A stretch of DNA of 64,000 nucleotides from the NCBI RefSeq assembly GCF_024807945.1, contig NZ_JANUFD010000012.1, forward strand, positions 62,001 to 126,000. Direction: 5' to 3'. Positions 24,155-33,154 of the stretch are shown in pieces. This stretch comes from Pseudomonas sp. JUb42. GTDB taxonomy: Bacteria; Pseudomonadota; Gammaproteobacteria; Pseudomonadales; Pseudomonadaceae. Each line of letters opens with the position of its first letter. Positions within the stretch are counted from its first letter, which is position 1. The position numbers and the translations under genes are program-made. The notes below the pieces were generated by a model. That model had not been told where the DNA came from and searched no databases. It saw only the letters and a program-made list of their open reading frames with translations.

Positions 24155-25105
24155 ATGAAGCTGCCATTCGCTGGACGCCTTCTCGCTGTCGCCATGCTCA
24201 CCGCTGCCGCCGCAGCCATGCCTCTCTCTGCCGCCTATGCAGATACTGCCAAGCCCAAAGTCGCCCTGGTCATGAAATCCCTGGCCAACGAATTCTTCCT
24301 GACCATGGAAGACGGCGCCAAGGCTTATCAGAAAGACCACAGCGGCGATTTCGACCTGGTGTCCAACGGCATCAAGGATGAGTCCGACACTGCTGCGCAA
24401 ATCAGGATCGTCGAGCAGATGATCGTGTCCAAGGTCGATGCCCTGGTCATTGCTCCTGCGGACTCCAAGGCCCTGGTGCCGATTATCAAGAAAGCCATGG
24501 ATGCCGGGATCAAGGTCGTGAATATCGACAACCAGCTTGATGGCGATGTGCTCAAGAGCAAAAGCATTGAAGTGCCTTTCGTAGGCCCGAACAACCGCAA
24601 GGGTTCGAAATTGGTGGGTGACTACCTGGCCAAGCAGCTCAAGGCCGGTGATCAGGTCGGCATCATTGAAGGCGTGCCAACCACCACCAACGCCCAGCAG
24701 CGCACCGCCGGCTTCAAGGATGCGATGGACGCCGCGCAGATCAAGGTTGTTTCGACGCAATCGGGTAACTGGGAAATTGACCAGGGCAACAAGGTTGCCT
24801 CGGCCATGATGACCCAATATCCGGACCTCAAGGCGCTGCTCGCGGGCAACGACAGCATGGCTCTGGGCGCAGTTGCTGCGGTACGTGCCGCAGGCAAGGC
24901 GGGCAAGGTTCAGGTCGTTGGCTATGACGACATCAAAGCCATCCAGCCGATGCTCAAGGACGGTCGTGTCCTGGCTACCGCCAACCAATTCGCCGCCAAA
25001 CAAGCGGTTTTCGGTATCGAGACGGCCTTGAAAATGGTCAAGGGCGAGAAAGTCGATATCAAGGATGGCGTGATCGAAACGCCGGTTGAGCTCGTCACCA
25101 AATAA
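24155..25105 (+). CDS. rbsB: Ribose ABC transporter substrate-binding protein
   Basis: 316 residues, periplasmic. The signal peptide ends at AYADTA. The type I binding-protein fold is clear: PKVALVMKSLANEFFLTMED, NQLDGDVLKSKSIEVPFVGP, VPTTTNAQQRTAGFKDAMDA and LLAGNDSMALGAVAAVRAAG. First gene of rbsBACRKD; the operator is upstream and a hairpin follows, which may stabilise the rbsB message. Confidence 0.94.
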   Translation: MKLPFAGRLLAVAMLTAAAAAMPLSAAYADTAKPKVALVMKSLANEFFLTMEDGAKAYQKDHSGDFDLVSNGIKDESDTAAQIRIVEQMIVSKVDALVIAPADSKALVPIIKKAMDAGIKVVNIDNQLDGDVLKSKSIEVPFVGPNNRKGSKLVGDYLAKQLKAGDQVGIIEGVPTTTNAQQRTAGFKDAMDAAQIKVVSTQSGNWEIDQGNKVASAMMTQYPDLKALLAGNDSMALGAVAAVRAAGKAGKVQVVGYDDIKAIQPMLKDGRVLATANQFAAKQAVFGIETALKMVKGEKVDIKDGVIETPVELVTK

Positions 25106-25121
25106 TCGCGTCTGAACAACA

Positions 25122-25149
25122 GCGCCTGCCCGCCCCCTGCGGCAGGCGC
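25122..25149 (+). other. Intercistronic hairpin rbsB-rbsA
   Basis: GCGCCTGCC and GGCAGGCGC form a 9-bp stem with a 10-base loop right before the rbsA ribosome-binding site. There is no T-run, so it is more likely an mRNA stabiliser or partial attenuator than a full terminator. It would favour high binding-protein levels. Confidence 0.6.
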
Positions 25150-25161
25150 GTGGAGAGCTTT

Positions 25162-26715
25162 ATGTCAGCGTCTGCCCAGGCCGCTGTGCTGTCTGTCAGC
25201 GGTATCGGTAAAACCTACGCCCAACCTGTTCTCGGCGACATCGACCTGACCTTGATGCGCGGCGAAGTGCTGGCCTTGACCGGCGAAAACGGTGCGGGCA
25301 AGAGCACCTTGTCGAAGATCATCGGCGGTCTGGTCGTCCCCACTACAGGGAGCATGCAGTTCCAGGGCAAGCCCTTTGAGCCGGCCAGTCGTACCCAGGC
25401 CGAACGCCTGGGTGTGCGTATGGTGATGCAGGAGCTGAACCTGCTGCCCACGCTGTCGGTGGCGGAAAATCTGTTTCTCGATAACCTGCCCAGTCGCGGC
25501 GGCTGGATCAATCGCAAGCGCCTGCGCGCAGATGCGATCCAGGCCATGGCCCAGGTCGGTCTCGATGCGATTGATCCGGATACTCCGGTCGGTGAGCTGG
25601 GCATTGGTCATCAGCAGATGGTCGAAATTGCCCGTAACCTGATCGGCGATTGTCATGTGCTGATTCTCGACGAGCCGACGGCGATGCTGACCGCCCGGGA
25701 AGTCGAGATGCTGTTCGAGCAGATCACTCGCCTGCAGGCCCGGGGCGTGTCGATCATCTATATCTCCCATCGCCTCGAAGAACTGGCCAGGGTCGCCCAG
25801 CGCATTGCGGTACTGCGTGATGGCCGCCTGGTCTGCGTCGAACCGATCGCCAACTACAACAGCGAGCAACTGGTGACCCTGATGGTCGGTCGCGAACTGG
25901 GTGAGCACATCGACCTTGGCCAGCGTTCCATTGGTGACGTGGCCCTGTCTGTCAAAGGGCTGGGGCGCGCGGGCAAGGTCAAGGATGTGTCTTTTGAGGT
26001 GCGCAGCGGCGAGATCTATGGCATTTCCGGGCTGATTGGCGCCGGGCGTACCGAGTTGTTACGGCTTATCTACGGTGCGGATCTGGCGGATAGTGGTCAC
26101 ATAGAAATTGGCAGCCCGCTACGCGTCGCCAGCATTCGCTCGCCGGTGGATGCTGTGGCCCATGGCATCGCGCTGATCACCGAGGATCGCAAGGGTGAAG
26201 GGCTGCTGCTGAGCCAGTCCATCAGTGCCAATATTGCCTTGGGCAATATGGAAGCCATTTCCAGCAAAGGCATCGTCAATCACGGCGATGAAACCCGTCT
26301 GGCCCAGCGTCAGGTCGAGGCCATGCGCATTCGCAGTTCCAGTCCTGGGCAACTGGTCTCCGAGCTGTCCGGCGGCAACCAGCAGAAAGTGGTGATCGGT
26401 CGTTGGCTTGAACGCGACTGCCCGGTGATGCTGTTCGACGAGCCCACCCGGGGTATCGATGTCGGTGCCAAATTCGATATTTACACGTTGCTTGGCGAAT
26501 TGACTCGCCAAGGCAGGGCGCTGGTAGTGGTTTCCAGCGACCTGCGCGAGCTGATGCTGATCTGTGATCGCATCGCTGTCTTGTCGGATGGTCGGCTGAT
26601 CGACACCTTCGAGCGCGACAACTGGACCCAGGATGAACTGTTGGCCGCCGCCTTTGCCGGCTATCAAAAACGCGATGCTCTGCTCAATGACGCAGCGCCC
26701 GGGAACGACTCATGA
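25162..26715 (+). CDS. rbsA: Ribose ABC transporter ATP-binding protein
   Basis: 517 residues with two fused ATPase domains. First: Walker A GENGAGKSTLSKIIGG, signature-like LGIGHQQMVEIARNL, Walker B HVLILDEPTAML. Second: degenerate Walker A GLIGAGRTELLRLIYG, signature LSGGNQQKVVIGRW, Walker B PVMLFDEPTRGID. This asymmetry is usual for RbsA-type importers. ATG at 25162 after GGAGAG; the stop overlaps rbsC (ATGA). Confidence 0.95.
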   Translation: MSASAQAAVLSVSGIGKTYAQPVLGDIDLTLMRGEVLALTGENGAGKSTLSKIIGGLVVPTTGSMQFQGKPFEPASRTQAERLGVRMVMQELNLLPTLSVAENLFLDNLPSRGGWINRKRLRADAIQAMAQVGLDAIDPDTPVGELGIGHQQMVEIARNLIGDCHVLILDEPTAMLTAREVEMLFEQITRLQARGVSIIYISHRLEELARVAQRIAVLRDGRLVCVEPIANYNSEQLVTLMVGRELGEHIDLGQRSIGDVALSVKGLGRAGKVKDVSFEVRSGEIYGISGLIGAGRTELLRLIYGADLADSGHIEIGSPLRVASIRSPVDAVAHGIALITEDRKGEGLLLSQSISANIALGNMEAISSKGIVNHGDETRLAQRQVEAMRIRSSSPGQLVSELSGGNQQKVVIGRWLERDCPVMLFDEPTRGIDVGAKFDIYTLLGELTRQGRALVVVSSDLRELMLICDRIAVLSDGRLIDTFERDNWTQDELLAAAFAGYQKRDALLNDAAPGNDS

Positions 26716-27707
26716 AAACTTCCACTTCGACTCAAGCACTGCCAGTATCGACCAAGCGCAGCGGCACATATTTCGGCCTTGGCACCTATCTGGGCCTGGC
26801 CGGTGCCTTGCTCGCGATGATCGTGCTGTTCTCGCTGCTCAGCGATCATTTCCTGTCCTACGAGACCTTCAGCACCTTGGCCAACCAGATCCCGGACCTG
26901 ATGGTCCTCTCGGTGGGCATGACCTTTATCCTGATCATCGGTGGCATTGACCTGTCAGTTGGCTCGGTGCTGGCCCTGGCCGCTTCGGCGGTGAGCGTGG
27001 CCATGCTGGGCTGGGGCTGGAGCGTGTTTCCGGCGGCGCTGCTGGGTATCGCCTGCGCGACGCTGGCGGGCACTATCACCGGCTCTATCACCGTAGCCTG
27101 GCGCATTCCATCCTTTATCGTCTCCCTGGGCGTGCTGGAGATGGCTCGTGGCGTGGCCTACCAGATGACCAATTCGCGTACCGCCTATATAGGCGACTCA
27201 TTCGCCTGGCTCTCCGATCCGATTGCGTTCGGTATTTCGCCGTCGTTCATCATTGCCCTGCTCATTATCCTGCTGGCCCAGGCGGTATTGACCCGCACTG
27301 TGTTCGGTCGCTACCTGATCGGCATCGGCACCAATGAAGAAGCCGTGCGTCTGGCCGGTATCAATCCAAAGCCCTACAAGATCCTGGTGTTTTCCCTGAT
27401 GGGTTTGTTGGCGGGCGTCGCGGCGCTGTTTCAGATTTCACGTCTGGAAGCGGCCGATCCCAATGCCGGTTCCGGTCTGGAGCTGCAGGTCATCGCCGCT
27501 GTGGTCATCGGTGGAACCAGTCTGATGGGCGGGCGTGGCTCGGTGATCAGTACCTTCTTCGGCGTACTGATCATTTCGGTGCTGGCTGCAGGACTGGCGC
27601 AGATCGGTGCAAGCGAGCCGACCAAGCGCATCATCACCGGCGCAGTGATCGTCATCGCCGTGGTCCTGGATACTTACCGTAGCAATCGCGCACGGCGGCA
27701 GAGCTGA
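26712..27707 (+). CDS. rbsC: Ribose ABC transporter permease
   Basis: 331 residues and about ten hydrophobic segments. Family signature MVLSVGMTFILIIGGIDLSV with SVGSVLALAA, and IGTNEEAVRLAGINPKPYKI in the cytoplasmic coupling loop. Translation is probably coupled to rbsA through a 4-base overlap; rbsR begins one base after the stop. Confidence 0.95.
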   Translation: MKTSTSTQALPVSTKRSGTYFGLGTYLGLAGALLAMIVLFSLLSDHFLSYETFSTLANQIPDLMVLSVGMTFILIIGGIDLSVGSVLALAASAVSVAMLGWGWSVFPAALLGIACATLAGTITGSITVAWRIPSFIVSLGVLEMARGVAYQMTNSRTAYIGDSFAWLSDPIAFGISPSFIIALLIILLAQAVLTRTVFGRYLIGIGTNEEAVRLAGINPKPYKILVFSLMGLLAGVAALFQISRLEAADPNAGSGLELQVIAAVVIGGTSLMGGRGSVISTFFGVLIISVLAAGLAQIGASEPTKRIITGAVIVIAVVLDTYRSNRARRQS

Positions 27708-27708
27708 C

Positions 27709-28734
27709 ATGGCTACCATCAAAGATGTTGCGGCAATGGCAGGGATTTCCTACACGACGGTATCCCATGTTCTCAATAAGACCCGGCCGGTCAGCGATGA
27801 GGTCCGGATCAAGGTCGAGGCGGCCATCGCCCAACTCGACTACGTCCCCAGTGCTGTCGCCCGCTCCCTTAAGGCCAAGGCCACCTCGACTATCGGGCTG
27901 TTGATCCCCAACGGCATCAACCCGTACTTCGCCGAGCTGGCCCGGGGCATCGAGGATTACTGCGAGCGCAACGGCTTTTGCGTGATCCTCTGCAACTCCG
28001 ATGATAACCCCGACAAGCAGCGCAGCTACCTGCGGGTGTTGCTGGAGAAGCGCGTCGATGGCCTGATCGTCTCGTCGGTGGGTGGGGATACCGAGCAGGC
28101 GGCCGGAGGGCTGGCTGCCGTACGCACGCCGATGGTGATTGTCGACCGTGAGCTGGACGGTATTGCTGCCGATCTGGTGCGTATTGATCACGAATTGGGT
28201 GCTTATCTGGCGACCCGGCATTTGCTGGAGCTGGGGCACCGCCATATCGCCTGTATCTGCGGCCCGGCCCAGACCAGCGTGGCTGTCTTGCGTCTGGCCG
28301 GTTACCAGCGGGCCATGAGTGAGGCGGGTATCGAAGTGCCGCAGAGTTGGATCGCGCAAAGCGACTTCACCAGCCCCGGAGGTTATGCGGCTGCGGTCGG
28401 CTTGTTGGCGGCTGACCCGCCCACCGCGATTTTCGCCGGTAACGACATGATCGGTATCGGCGTGCTGCGAGCCGCTGCGGAACGCAATATTCGCGTGCCC
28501 GCCCACCTGTCGGTGATCGGCTTCGACGATATCGAAATGAGCCGTTATGTCTATCCGGCGTTGACGACTGTAGGGCAGTCGATCCTGCAACTGGGTGAGA
28601 CTGCGGCTGAAGTGTTGCTGCGGCGCATCGCGACCCAGGGGGCCTTACCCGCAGAGAAGCGCGTTGTTGCGCCGAGCATTGTCTTGCGCGAGTCGACGGC
28701 GCCGCCGGGCAATGCGTTCAGCGAATATCGTTGA
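27709..28734 (+). CDS. rbsR: LacI-family ribose operon repressor
   Basis: 341 residues. HTH at the N terminus (IKDVAAMAGISYTTVSHVLN, hinge helix YVPSAVARSLKAKAT), then a periplasmic-binding-like sensor domain (GLLIPNGINPYFAELARGIE, FAGNDMIGIGVLRAA, VIGFDDIEMSRYVYPALTT). Probably binds the palindrome at 24055-24068 and is released by ribose. Inside the operon, so it is self-regulated. Confidence 0.93.
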   Translation: MATIKDVAAMAGISYTTVSHVLNKTRPVSDEVRIKVEAAIAQLDYVPSAVARSLKAKATSTIGLLIPNGINPYFAELARGIEDYCERNGFCVILCNSDDNPDKQRSYLRVLLEKRVDGLIVSSVGGDTEQAAGGLAAVRTPMVIVDRELDGIAADLVRIDHELGAYLATRHLLELGHRHIACICGPAQTSVAVLRLAGYQRAMSEAGIEVPQSWIAQSDFTSPGGYAAAVGLLAADPPTAIFAGNDMIGIGVLRAAAERNIRVPAHLSVIGFDDIEMSRYVYPALTTVGQSILQLGETAAEVLLRRIATQGALPAEKRVVAPSIVLRESTAPPGNAFSEYR

Positions 28735-28770
28735 GTTACTGTAATGACTGGATTGAAGAGTGTGGAAGTC

Positions 28771-29691
28771 ATGCAAGCAAAAGTAGTGGTTGTGGGCAGC
28801 CTGAACATGGATCTGGTCATCCGCGCACCGCGCCTGCCGCGAGCCGGAGAGACCCTGGCAGGCGAGTCATTCGCCACCGTGCCGGGGGGCAAGGGCGCCA
28901 ACCAGGCCGTCGCCGCAGCGCGTTTGGGCGCCAGCGTGGCGATGATCGGTTGTTTGGGTAACGATGCCTATGGCGAGCAATTGCGCGGGGCTTTGTTGGC
29001 GGAGCAGATCGACTGCCAGGCCGTAACCGGACTGGACAACGTACCGACAGGTATCGCCTCGATTGTCGTCGATGACAGCAGCCAGAATGCGATCATCATT
29101 GTCGCCGGGGGTAATGGCCAACTGACCCCTGAGCGGGTTTCGGGCTTTGATCATTTGCTGGCATCGGCTGAAGTGGTCATTTGCCAGCTCGAAGTGCCGG
29201 TGCCGACCGTGGCCCATACCCTCCAGCGCGCCCGCGAACTGGGCAAGATCGTTATTCTCAATCCAGCCCCGGCCGTGGCGGCGTTGCCTGCGCAATGGTA
29301 TGCCCTGATCGATTACCTGATCCCCAACGAAACCGAGGCGGCAATCCTTACCGGCCTGCCGGTGGACTCCCTGGCTTCTGCCGAGGCTGCGGCCGCGGCA
29401 CTGATCGTTGCCGGAGCTGGCAAGGTGCTGATTACCCTGGGTGAGCAGGGCGCAGTGTTCGCCAATGGTCAGAGTTTCGAGCATTTCCCAGCGCGCAAGG
29501 TACAGGCCTTGGATACCACTGCGGCGGGGGATACCTTTGTTGGTGGTTTCGCCGCCGCATTGTCCCAGGGTTTGAGCGAGGCCGAGGCGATTCGCTTTGG
29601 TCAGGCTGCCGCAGCCCTGTCGGTTACGCGGGCGGGTGCCCAGCCCTCGATTCCGTCCTTTAATGAAGTCCAGGCGAGCCTTTGCGCATGA
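28771..29691 (+). CDS. rbsK: Ribokinase
   Basis: 306 residues. ATP-dependent phosphorylation of D-ribose to ribose 5-phosphate. PfkB hallmarks: VVVGSLNMDLVIRAPRLPRA, VPGGKGANQAVAAARLGASV and the C-terminal ALDTTAAGDTFVGGFAAAL with the catalytic Asp. ATG at 28771 was chosen because homologous ribokinases begin just before VVVGS; ATG at 28744 is in frame upstream. The stop overlaps rbsD. Confidence 0.94.
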   Translation: MQAKVVVVGSLNMDLVIRAPRLPRAGETLAGESFATVPGGKGANQAVAAARLGASVAMIGCLGNDAYGEQLRGALLAEQIDCQAVTGLDNVPTGIASIVVDDSSQNAIIIVAGGNGQLTPERVSGFDHLLASAEVVICQLEVPVPTVAHTLQRARELGKIVILNPAPAVAALPAQWYALIDYLIPNETEAAILTGLPVDSLASAEAAAAALIVAGAGKVLITLGEQGAVFANGQSFEHFPARKVQALDTTAAGDTFVGGFAAALSQGLSEAEAIRFGQAAAALSVTRAGAQPSIPSFNEVQASLCA

Positions 29692-30092
29692 AAAAGACCC
29701 CCTTGCTCAACATTGCCTTGTCCCGGGCGATCGCTTCCCTGGGCCATGGCGATATCGTCATGATCGTCGACGCCGGTATGCCGGTACCGCCAGGCGTGGA
29801 GCTGATCGATCTGGCCCTGACCCATGGCGTCCCGGATTTCGTCAGTGTGCTGAATATCGTGCTGACCGAGATGCAGGTCGAAAGCCATGTGCTGGCTGAA
29901 GAGATGCTGCTCAAGCAACCGCCTGCACTGGCTGTGGTGCAGAACCTGGGCGAGGCGGGCGCATTGGGTGAGCAACGCCTGCTCAGCCACGAAGCACTGA
30001 AAGAGTTGAGTCGGCGAGCCAAGGCGATAGTGCGCACTGGCGAGTGCCAGCCCTACACCAATATTGCTTTGGTAGCCGGCGTGGTTTTTTAA
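29688..30092 (+). CDS. rbsD: D-ribose pyranase
   Basis: 134 residues. Interconverts beta-pyranose and beta-furanose forms so that ribokinase receives usable sugar. MKKTPLLNIALSRAIASLGH carries the catalytic His; DAGMPVPPGVELIDLAL and CQPYTNIALVAGVVF complete the family pattern. The start overlaps the rbsK stop (ATGA). Confidence 0.94.
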   Translation: MKKTPLLNIALSRAIASLGHGDIVMIVDAGMPVPPGVELIDLALTHGVPDFVSVLNIVLTEMQVESHVLAEEMLLKQPPALAVVQNLGEAGALGEQRLLSHEALKELSRRAKAIVRTGECQPYTNIALVAGVVF

Positions 30093-30125
30093 CAATATTT
30101 TTCAAACCAGGAACAGGGAGTTCCC

Positions 30126-31142
30126 ATGTTATATCTGAAACGCTTGATCAGGAGCGCAATGCTTTTGTCCATTCTCGCTGCCACTACCGTGTATGGCGCG
30201 CAGACGCGCGATCTGATCATCGACACTGATCCCGGTGCCGACGATGTCGTGGCGCTGCTACTGGCCTTGGCATCGCCTGAAGAACTGAACGTACTGGCCA
30301 TCACCACGGTGGCGGGCAATGTGCGGCTGGACAAGACCTCGCGCAATGCTCGTCTGGCGCGGGAGTGGGCAGGGCGCGAAGACGTGCCGGTATACGCCGG
30401 GGCGCCAAAGCCACTGGTACGCACGCCGATCTATGCCGAAAACATTCACGGCCAGGAAGGCCTGCCGGGTGTCACGGTGCATGAGCCGGCCAAAGGCCTC
30501 GCCGAAGGCGACGCGGTCGATTATTTGATCAATACCCTGCGCAAGGCCAGCCCTCACAGCGTCACCATCGCCATGCTCGGGCCGCAGACCAATCTGGCTC
30601 TGGCGCTGATCCAGGCCCCGGAGATTACCCAGGGCATCAAGGAAGTGGTAGTGATGGGCGGGGCGCATTTCAATGGCGGCAATATCACCCCGACAGCGGA
30701 GTTCAATCTGTTCGCCGATCCCCATGCCGCGCAGGTAGTGCTGGCCAGTGGTGTCAAGCTGACCTATGTGCCGCTGGACGTCACCCACAAGATCCTCACC
30801 AGTGAGCAGCGCCTCAAGCAGATCGAGGCGTTGAACAACGGCGCAGGCAAGCTGGTCAAGGGCATTCTCGATGAGTACGTCAAGGCGGACATGGTGCACT
30901 ACGGCTTGCCCGGCGGGCCTGTGCATGATGCCAGTGTGATCGCCTGGCTGCTCAAGCCTGAGCTGTTTTCGGGGCGCCAAGTCAATCTGGTGATCGACAG
31001 CCGTGATGGGCCGACATTCGGCCAGACCATCGCCGACTGGTACGGCACTCTGGGCCACGATAAGAACGTGTTCTGGGTCGAGAACGGTGATGCCCAGGGC
31101 TTCTTCGATCTATTGAGTCAGCGACTGGCGCGTCTTAAATAG
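30126..31142 (+). CDS. Exported nucleoside hydrolase
   Basis: 338 residues. Hydrolyses ribonucleosides to base and ribose. The calcium-binding motif DTDPGADDVVALLLAL follows about residue 25; MGGAHFNGGNITPTAEFNLF and LPGGPVHDASVIAWLL complete the active site. The N terminus MLYLKRLIRSAMLLSILAAT ending at VYGAQT is a signal peptide, which most bacterial members lack. It lies 33 bases after rbsD, so ribose released in the periplasm would feed RbsB directly (inference). Confidence 0.92.
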   Translation: MLYLKRLIRSAMLLSILAATTVYGAQTRDLIIDTDPGADDVVALLLALASPEELNVLAITTVAGNVRLDKTSRNARLAREWAGREDVPVYAGAPKPLVRTPIYAENIHGQEGLPGVTVHEPAKGLAEGDAVDYLINTLRKASPHSVTIAMLGPQTNLALALIQAPEITQGIKEVVVMGGAHFNGGNITPTAEFNLFADPHAAQVVLASGVKLTYVPLDVTHKILTSEQRLKQIEALNNGAGKLVKGILDEYVKADMVHYGLPGGPVHDASVIAWLLKPELFSGRQVNLVIDSRDGPTFGQTIADWYGTLGHDKNVFWVENGDAQGFFDLLSQRLARLK

Positions 31143-31347
31143 GTGATGAGGCCAAGGTGGTGTCGGACTCTGCCGGATAGCGCGCAAGGATCTGGCCGAT
31201 AAACGCCTGGGCGCCACCGGTGCCCAACTCCTTGACCAGCAGGTCGATGGCGATGATGGTGAGTTCTTCCGGGCTCGAAGGGCTGTGGGAGCACTGTCCT
31301 TGTGGCCATCTGGCCTTGATGTCCGCATCAATGGATACAACTGCCAT
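31135..31347 (-). CDS. Hypothetical protein, 70 residues
   Basis: ATG at 31347 (MAVVSIDADIKARWPQGQCS). The segment PEELTIIAIDLLVKELGTGG then AQAFIGQILARYP suggests a small helical protein. No family recognised. Its end overlaps the end of the nucleoside hydrolase gene by 8 bases on the opposite strand. Confidence 0.6.
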   Translation of the reverse strand: MAVVSIDADIKARWPQGQCSHSPSSPEELTIIAIDLLVKELGTGGAQAFIGQILARYPAESDTTLASSPI

Positions 31348-31607
31348 TGTGTGTCTCGTCTCTGACTGGGTGAAAAAACGCCCTGGAACGGGCGCCGGGT
31401 AGCGACAGTAAATCATTGTTGCCGCTGTTTGGGCACTGCGACTTAGGCATGATTGAGCGCCCTGGAATCGTTTTGTGACGATTTCGCCGACCTCGGGGCG
31501 CCTCCAATCGTGCAGACTCGCGTTCCTTGATTTGCCCGACCTGTGCAACCATCGCGTTTATTCACGGTCGCAAGGTTCTGAGTTTGTTTATCTATCAAGG
31601 AGGCTGT

Positions 31608-31934
31608 ATGCCCTGGAAAGTCACATCGCTTGGTTTTATCGTCGCCACCTTGATTCTGGGCGGTTGCAGCACCTCTGAGTCCACGTCGAGCGCGGCCCCT
31701 GCGGCAACCGGCGCCGCCGCCAGTGAAAATACCCGTTGTGATGCCAGTACGGCTCAGTTTGCAGTCGGCAAGCCCGCTTCGGCAGCCCTGCTCGAGCAGG
31801 CGCGCAGCAAGTCCGGCGCCCGTACGGCCCGCGTCCTTGGCCCCAATGACATGATCACCCTGGAATATCGCTCTGATCGCCTGAACCTGAACACCGACAG
31901 CAGCGCCACTGTCATCCGTGTCAATTGCGGCTGA
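31608..31934 (+). CDS. I78-type peptidase inhibitor lipoprotein
   Basis: 108 residues. A lipobox LGGCS at residue 20 is followed by an Ala/Ser-rich linker; then the I78 pattern TRCDASTAQFAVGKPASAAL, GARTARVLGPNDMITLEYRS and DRLNLNTDSSATVIRVNCG. Likely a membrane-anchored inhibitor of serine peptidases. ATG at 31608 follows AAGGAGG. Confidence 0.88.
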   Translation: MPWKVTSLGFIVATLILGGCSTSESTSSAAPAATGAAASENTRCDASTAQFAVGKPASAALLEQARSKSGARTARVLGPNDMITLEYRSDRLNLNTDSSATVIRVNCG

Positions 31935-31957
31935 TACCGGGCAGCGTTGCCGCTCAT

Positions 31958-31988
31958 AAAAAAACCCCGTCGATAACGGGGTTTTTTT
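31958..31988. terminator. Bidirectional terminator
   Basis: AAAAAAACCCCGT-CGAT-AACGGGGTTTTTTT forms a stem with A-run and T-run, serving the I78 gene and the convergent cold-shock gene. Confidence 0.92.
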
Positions 31989-32003
31989 CAAGCATCTGAA
32001 TGA

Positions 32004-32216
32004 TCAGACTACTTTTACTTCCTCAGCCTGCATGCCTTTCTGGCCTTTAGCAGCTACGAAAGAAACAGTCTGGCCTTCTTTCAGGCTTTTGAAACCGTCG
32101 CTCTGGATAGCCTTGAAGTGTACGAACAGGTCGTCACCGCCACCCTGTGGAGTGATAAAGCCGAAGCCTTTTTCATCGTTGAACCATTTTACGGTGCCGG
32201 TTTGGCGATTAGACAT
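32004..32216 (-). CDS. Cold-shock protein (CspA family)
   Basis: 70 residues, single OB-fold nucleic-acid chaperone. RNP1 is KGFGFI and RNP2 is LFVHF, within GTVKWFNDEKGFGFITPQG. ATG at 32216. The 280-base gap upstream (32217-32498) holds no gene; csp genes usually carry a long 5' leader, which could lie here, but I see no clear cold box. Confidence 0.95.
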   Translation of the reverse strand: MSNRQTGTVKWFNDEKGFGFITPQGGGDDLFVHFKAIQSDGFKSLKEGQTVSFVAAKGQKGMQAEEVKVV

Positions 32217-32460
32217 GGTGTATCTCCAAAAACATAATTTTTCAGTAGTGCGTGCTGCTCAGGCCGATAGGCACACCGGGCTATCATAGTCCAAATGTGT
32301 CGAAGTAGAGCCATTTCGCTTAGCAGTTTGCGCACTGGTAGATAATATTGCGAAATTATCGCTGTTTGTTTTCAGGTCGATACGCTATTCGCGCGAACCA
32401 GACCGCAGCTGCACCTCAAGCAATTCAAGGCCTGCAGCCACTTTCCAGTAAACAGGCATG

Positions 32461-32483
32461 CGCCCGACAAGTGCTGTCGGGCG
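32461..32483 (-). terminator. Weak terminator after the 99-residue gene
   Basis: CGCCCGACA/TGTCGGGCG, a 9-bp stem with a 5-base loop, located about 15 bases beyond the stop at 32499. Only a short T-rich stretch follows on the minus strand. Confidence 0.55.
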
Positions 32484-32498
32484 TCGGAAAATATTTTG

Positions 32499-32798
32499 TT
32501 ACTTTCCTTTGGCGCAGTCTTCAGTCACTGCCGTCCTCAAGCGGGTGGTTAATGCATCCGGAGGCGTGGCTGAGGCGCTGAGGGTCTTGATTTCGGCGTC
32601 CGAGAAATGCTTGTTCACCGAGTTGGCGCCGCAGGTGCAGTAGGCCTGAGCCGCTTTGGCATCAAGCTTCTGGCTGGCGGCGGCCATGCAGTTCTGGGTG
32701 AAGTTATCCCGGGTCGCCTTGTCCATGGCGGCGTTGGCGCTCAATGGCAGGACCAGTGCCACAGGGGCGAGCAGGGCGAGAAGACGGAATGTGTTCAT
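32499..32798 (-). CDS. Exported hypothetical protein, 99 residues
   Basis: The signal peptide MNTFRLLALLAPVALVLPLS ends at ANA-AMD. The mature part carries the pattern FTQNCMAAASQKL, YCTCGANSVNKHFSDAEIKT and VTEDCAKGK, with four Cys likely paired as disulfides in the periplasm. The YCxC...V...F spacing recurs in many Pseudomonas exported proteins of unknown role. Confidence 0.8.
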   Translation of the reverse strand: MNTFRLLALLAPVALVLPLSANAAMDKATRDNFTQNCMAAASQKLDAKAAQAYCTCGANSVNKHFSDAEIKTLSASATPPDALTTRLRTAVTEDCAKGK

Positions 32799-33114
32799 GC
32801 GTTCTCCTTGTTCAAATGTGCCCCTTGCAGGGCAGGATTCTCACAAGGTCTGACGGTCAATAGCCCCGACGGTTCACTCTGCGTGCGAAATGCCTGTGTT
32901 TTGATTGATTTATGTATGCATGTGTAACGCCAGAGCTGTGATAGGATGCGCGTCCTTGATTTTACTCGTGGCGTATGGCTGAAGATTCGCCAGCCCCGCG
33001 TAGTGAAGTTTCGTTGAATTCCAGTCATCTGGTTCGGTTCAAGGTTGGCCGCAAGGCTCCTGCCACTGTGAGGCGGGTATACCACCGGATCAATACTGGC
33101 TCATCCCAACCCAT

Positions 33115-33135
33115 GTGACCTTTGGTAGGGGTCAC
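33115..33135 (+). promoter_or_regulatory. Hairpin before thrS ribosome-binding site
   Basis: GTGACC/GGTCAC stem with loop TTTGGTAGG, 7 bases before GGAGAGGAGG. The loop contains GGT, the anticodon of a tRNA-Thr, which would suit the tRNA-mimic operator known for thrS autoregulation in E. coli. Inference. Confidence 0.4.
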
Positions 33136-33154
33136 CACTAGGAGAGGAGGCGCC

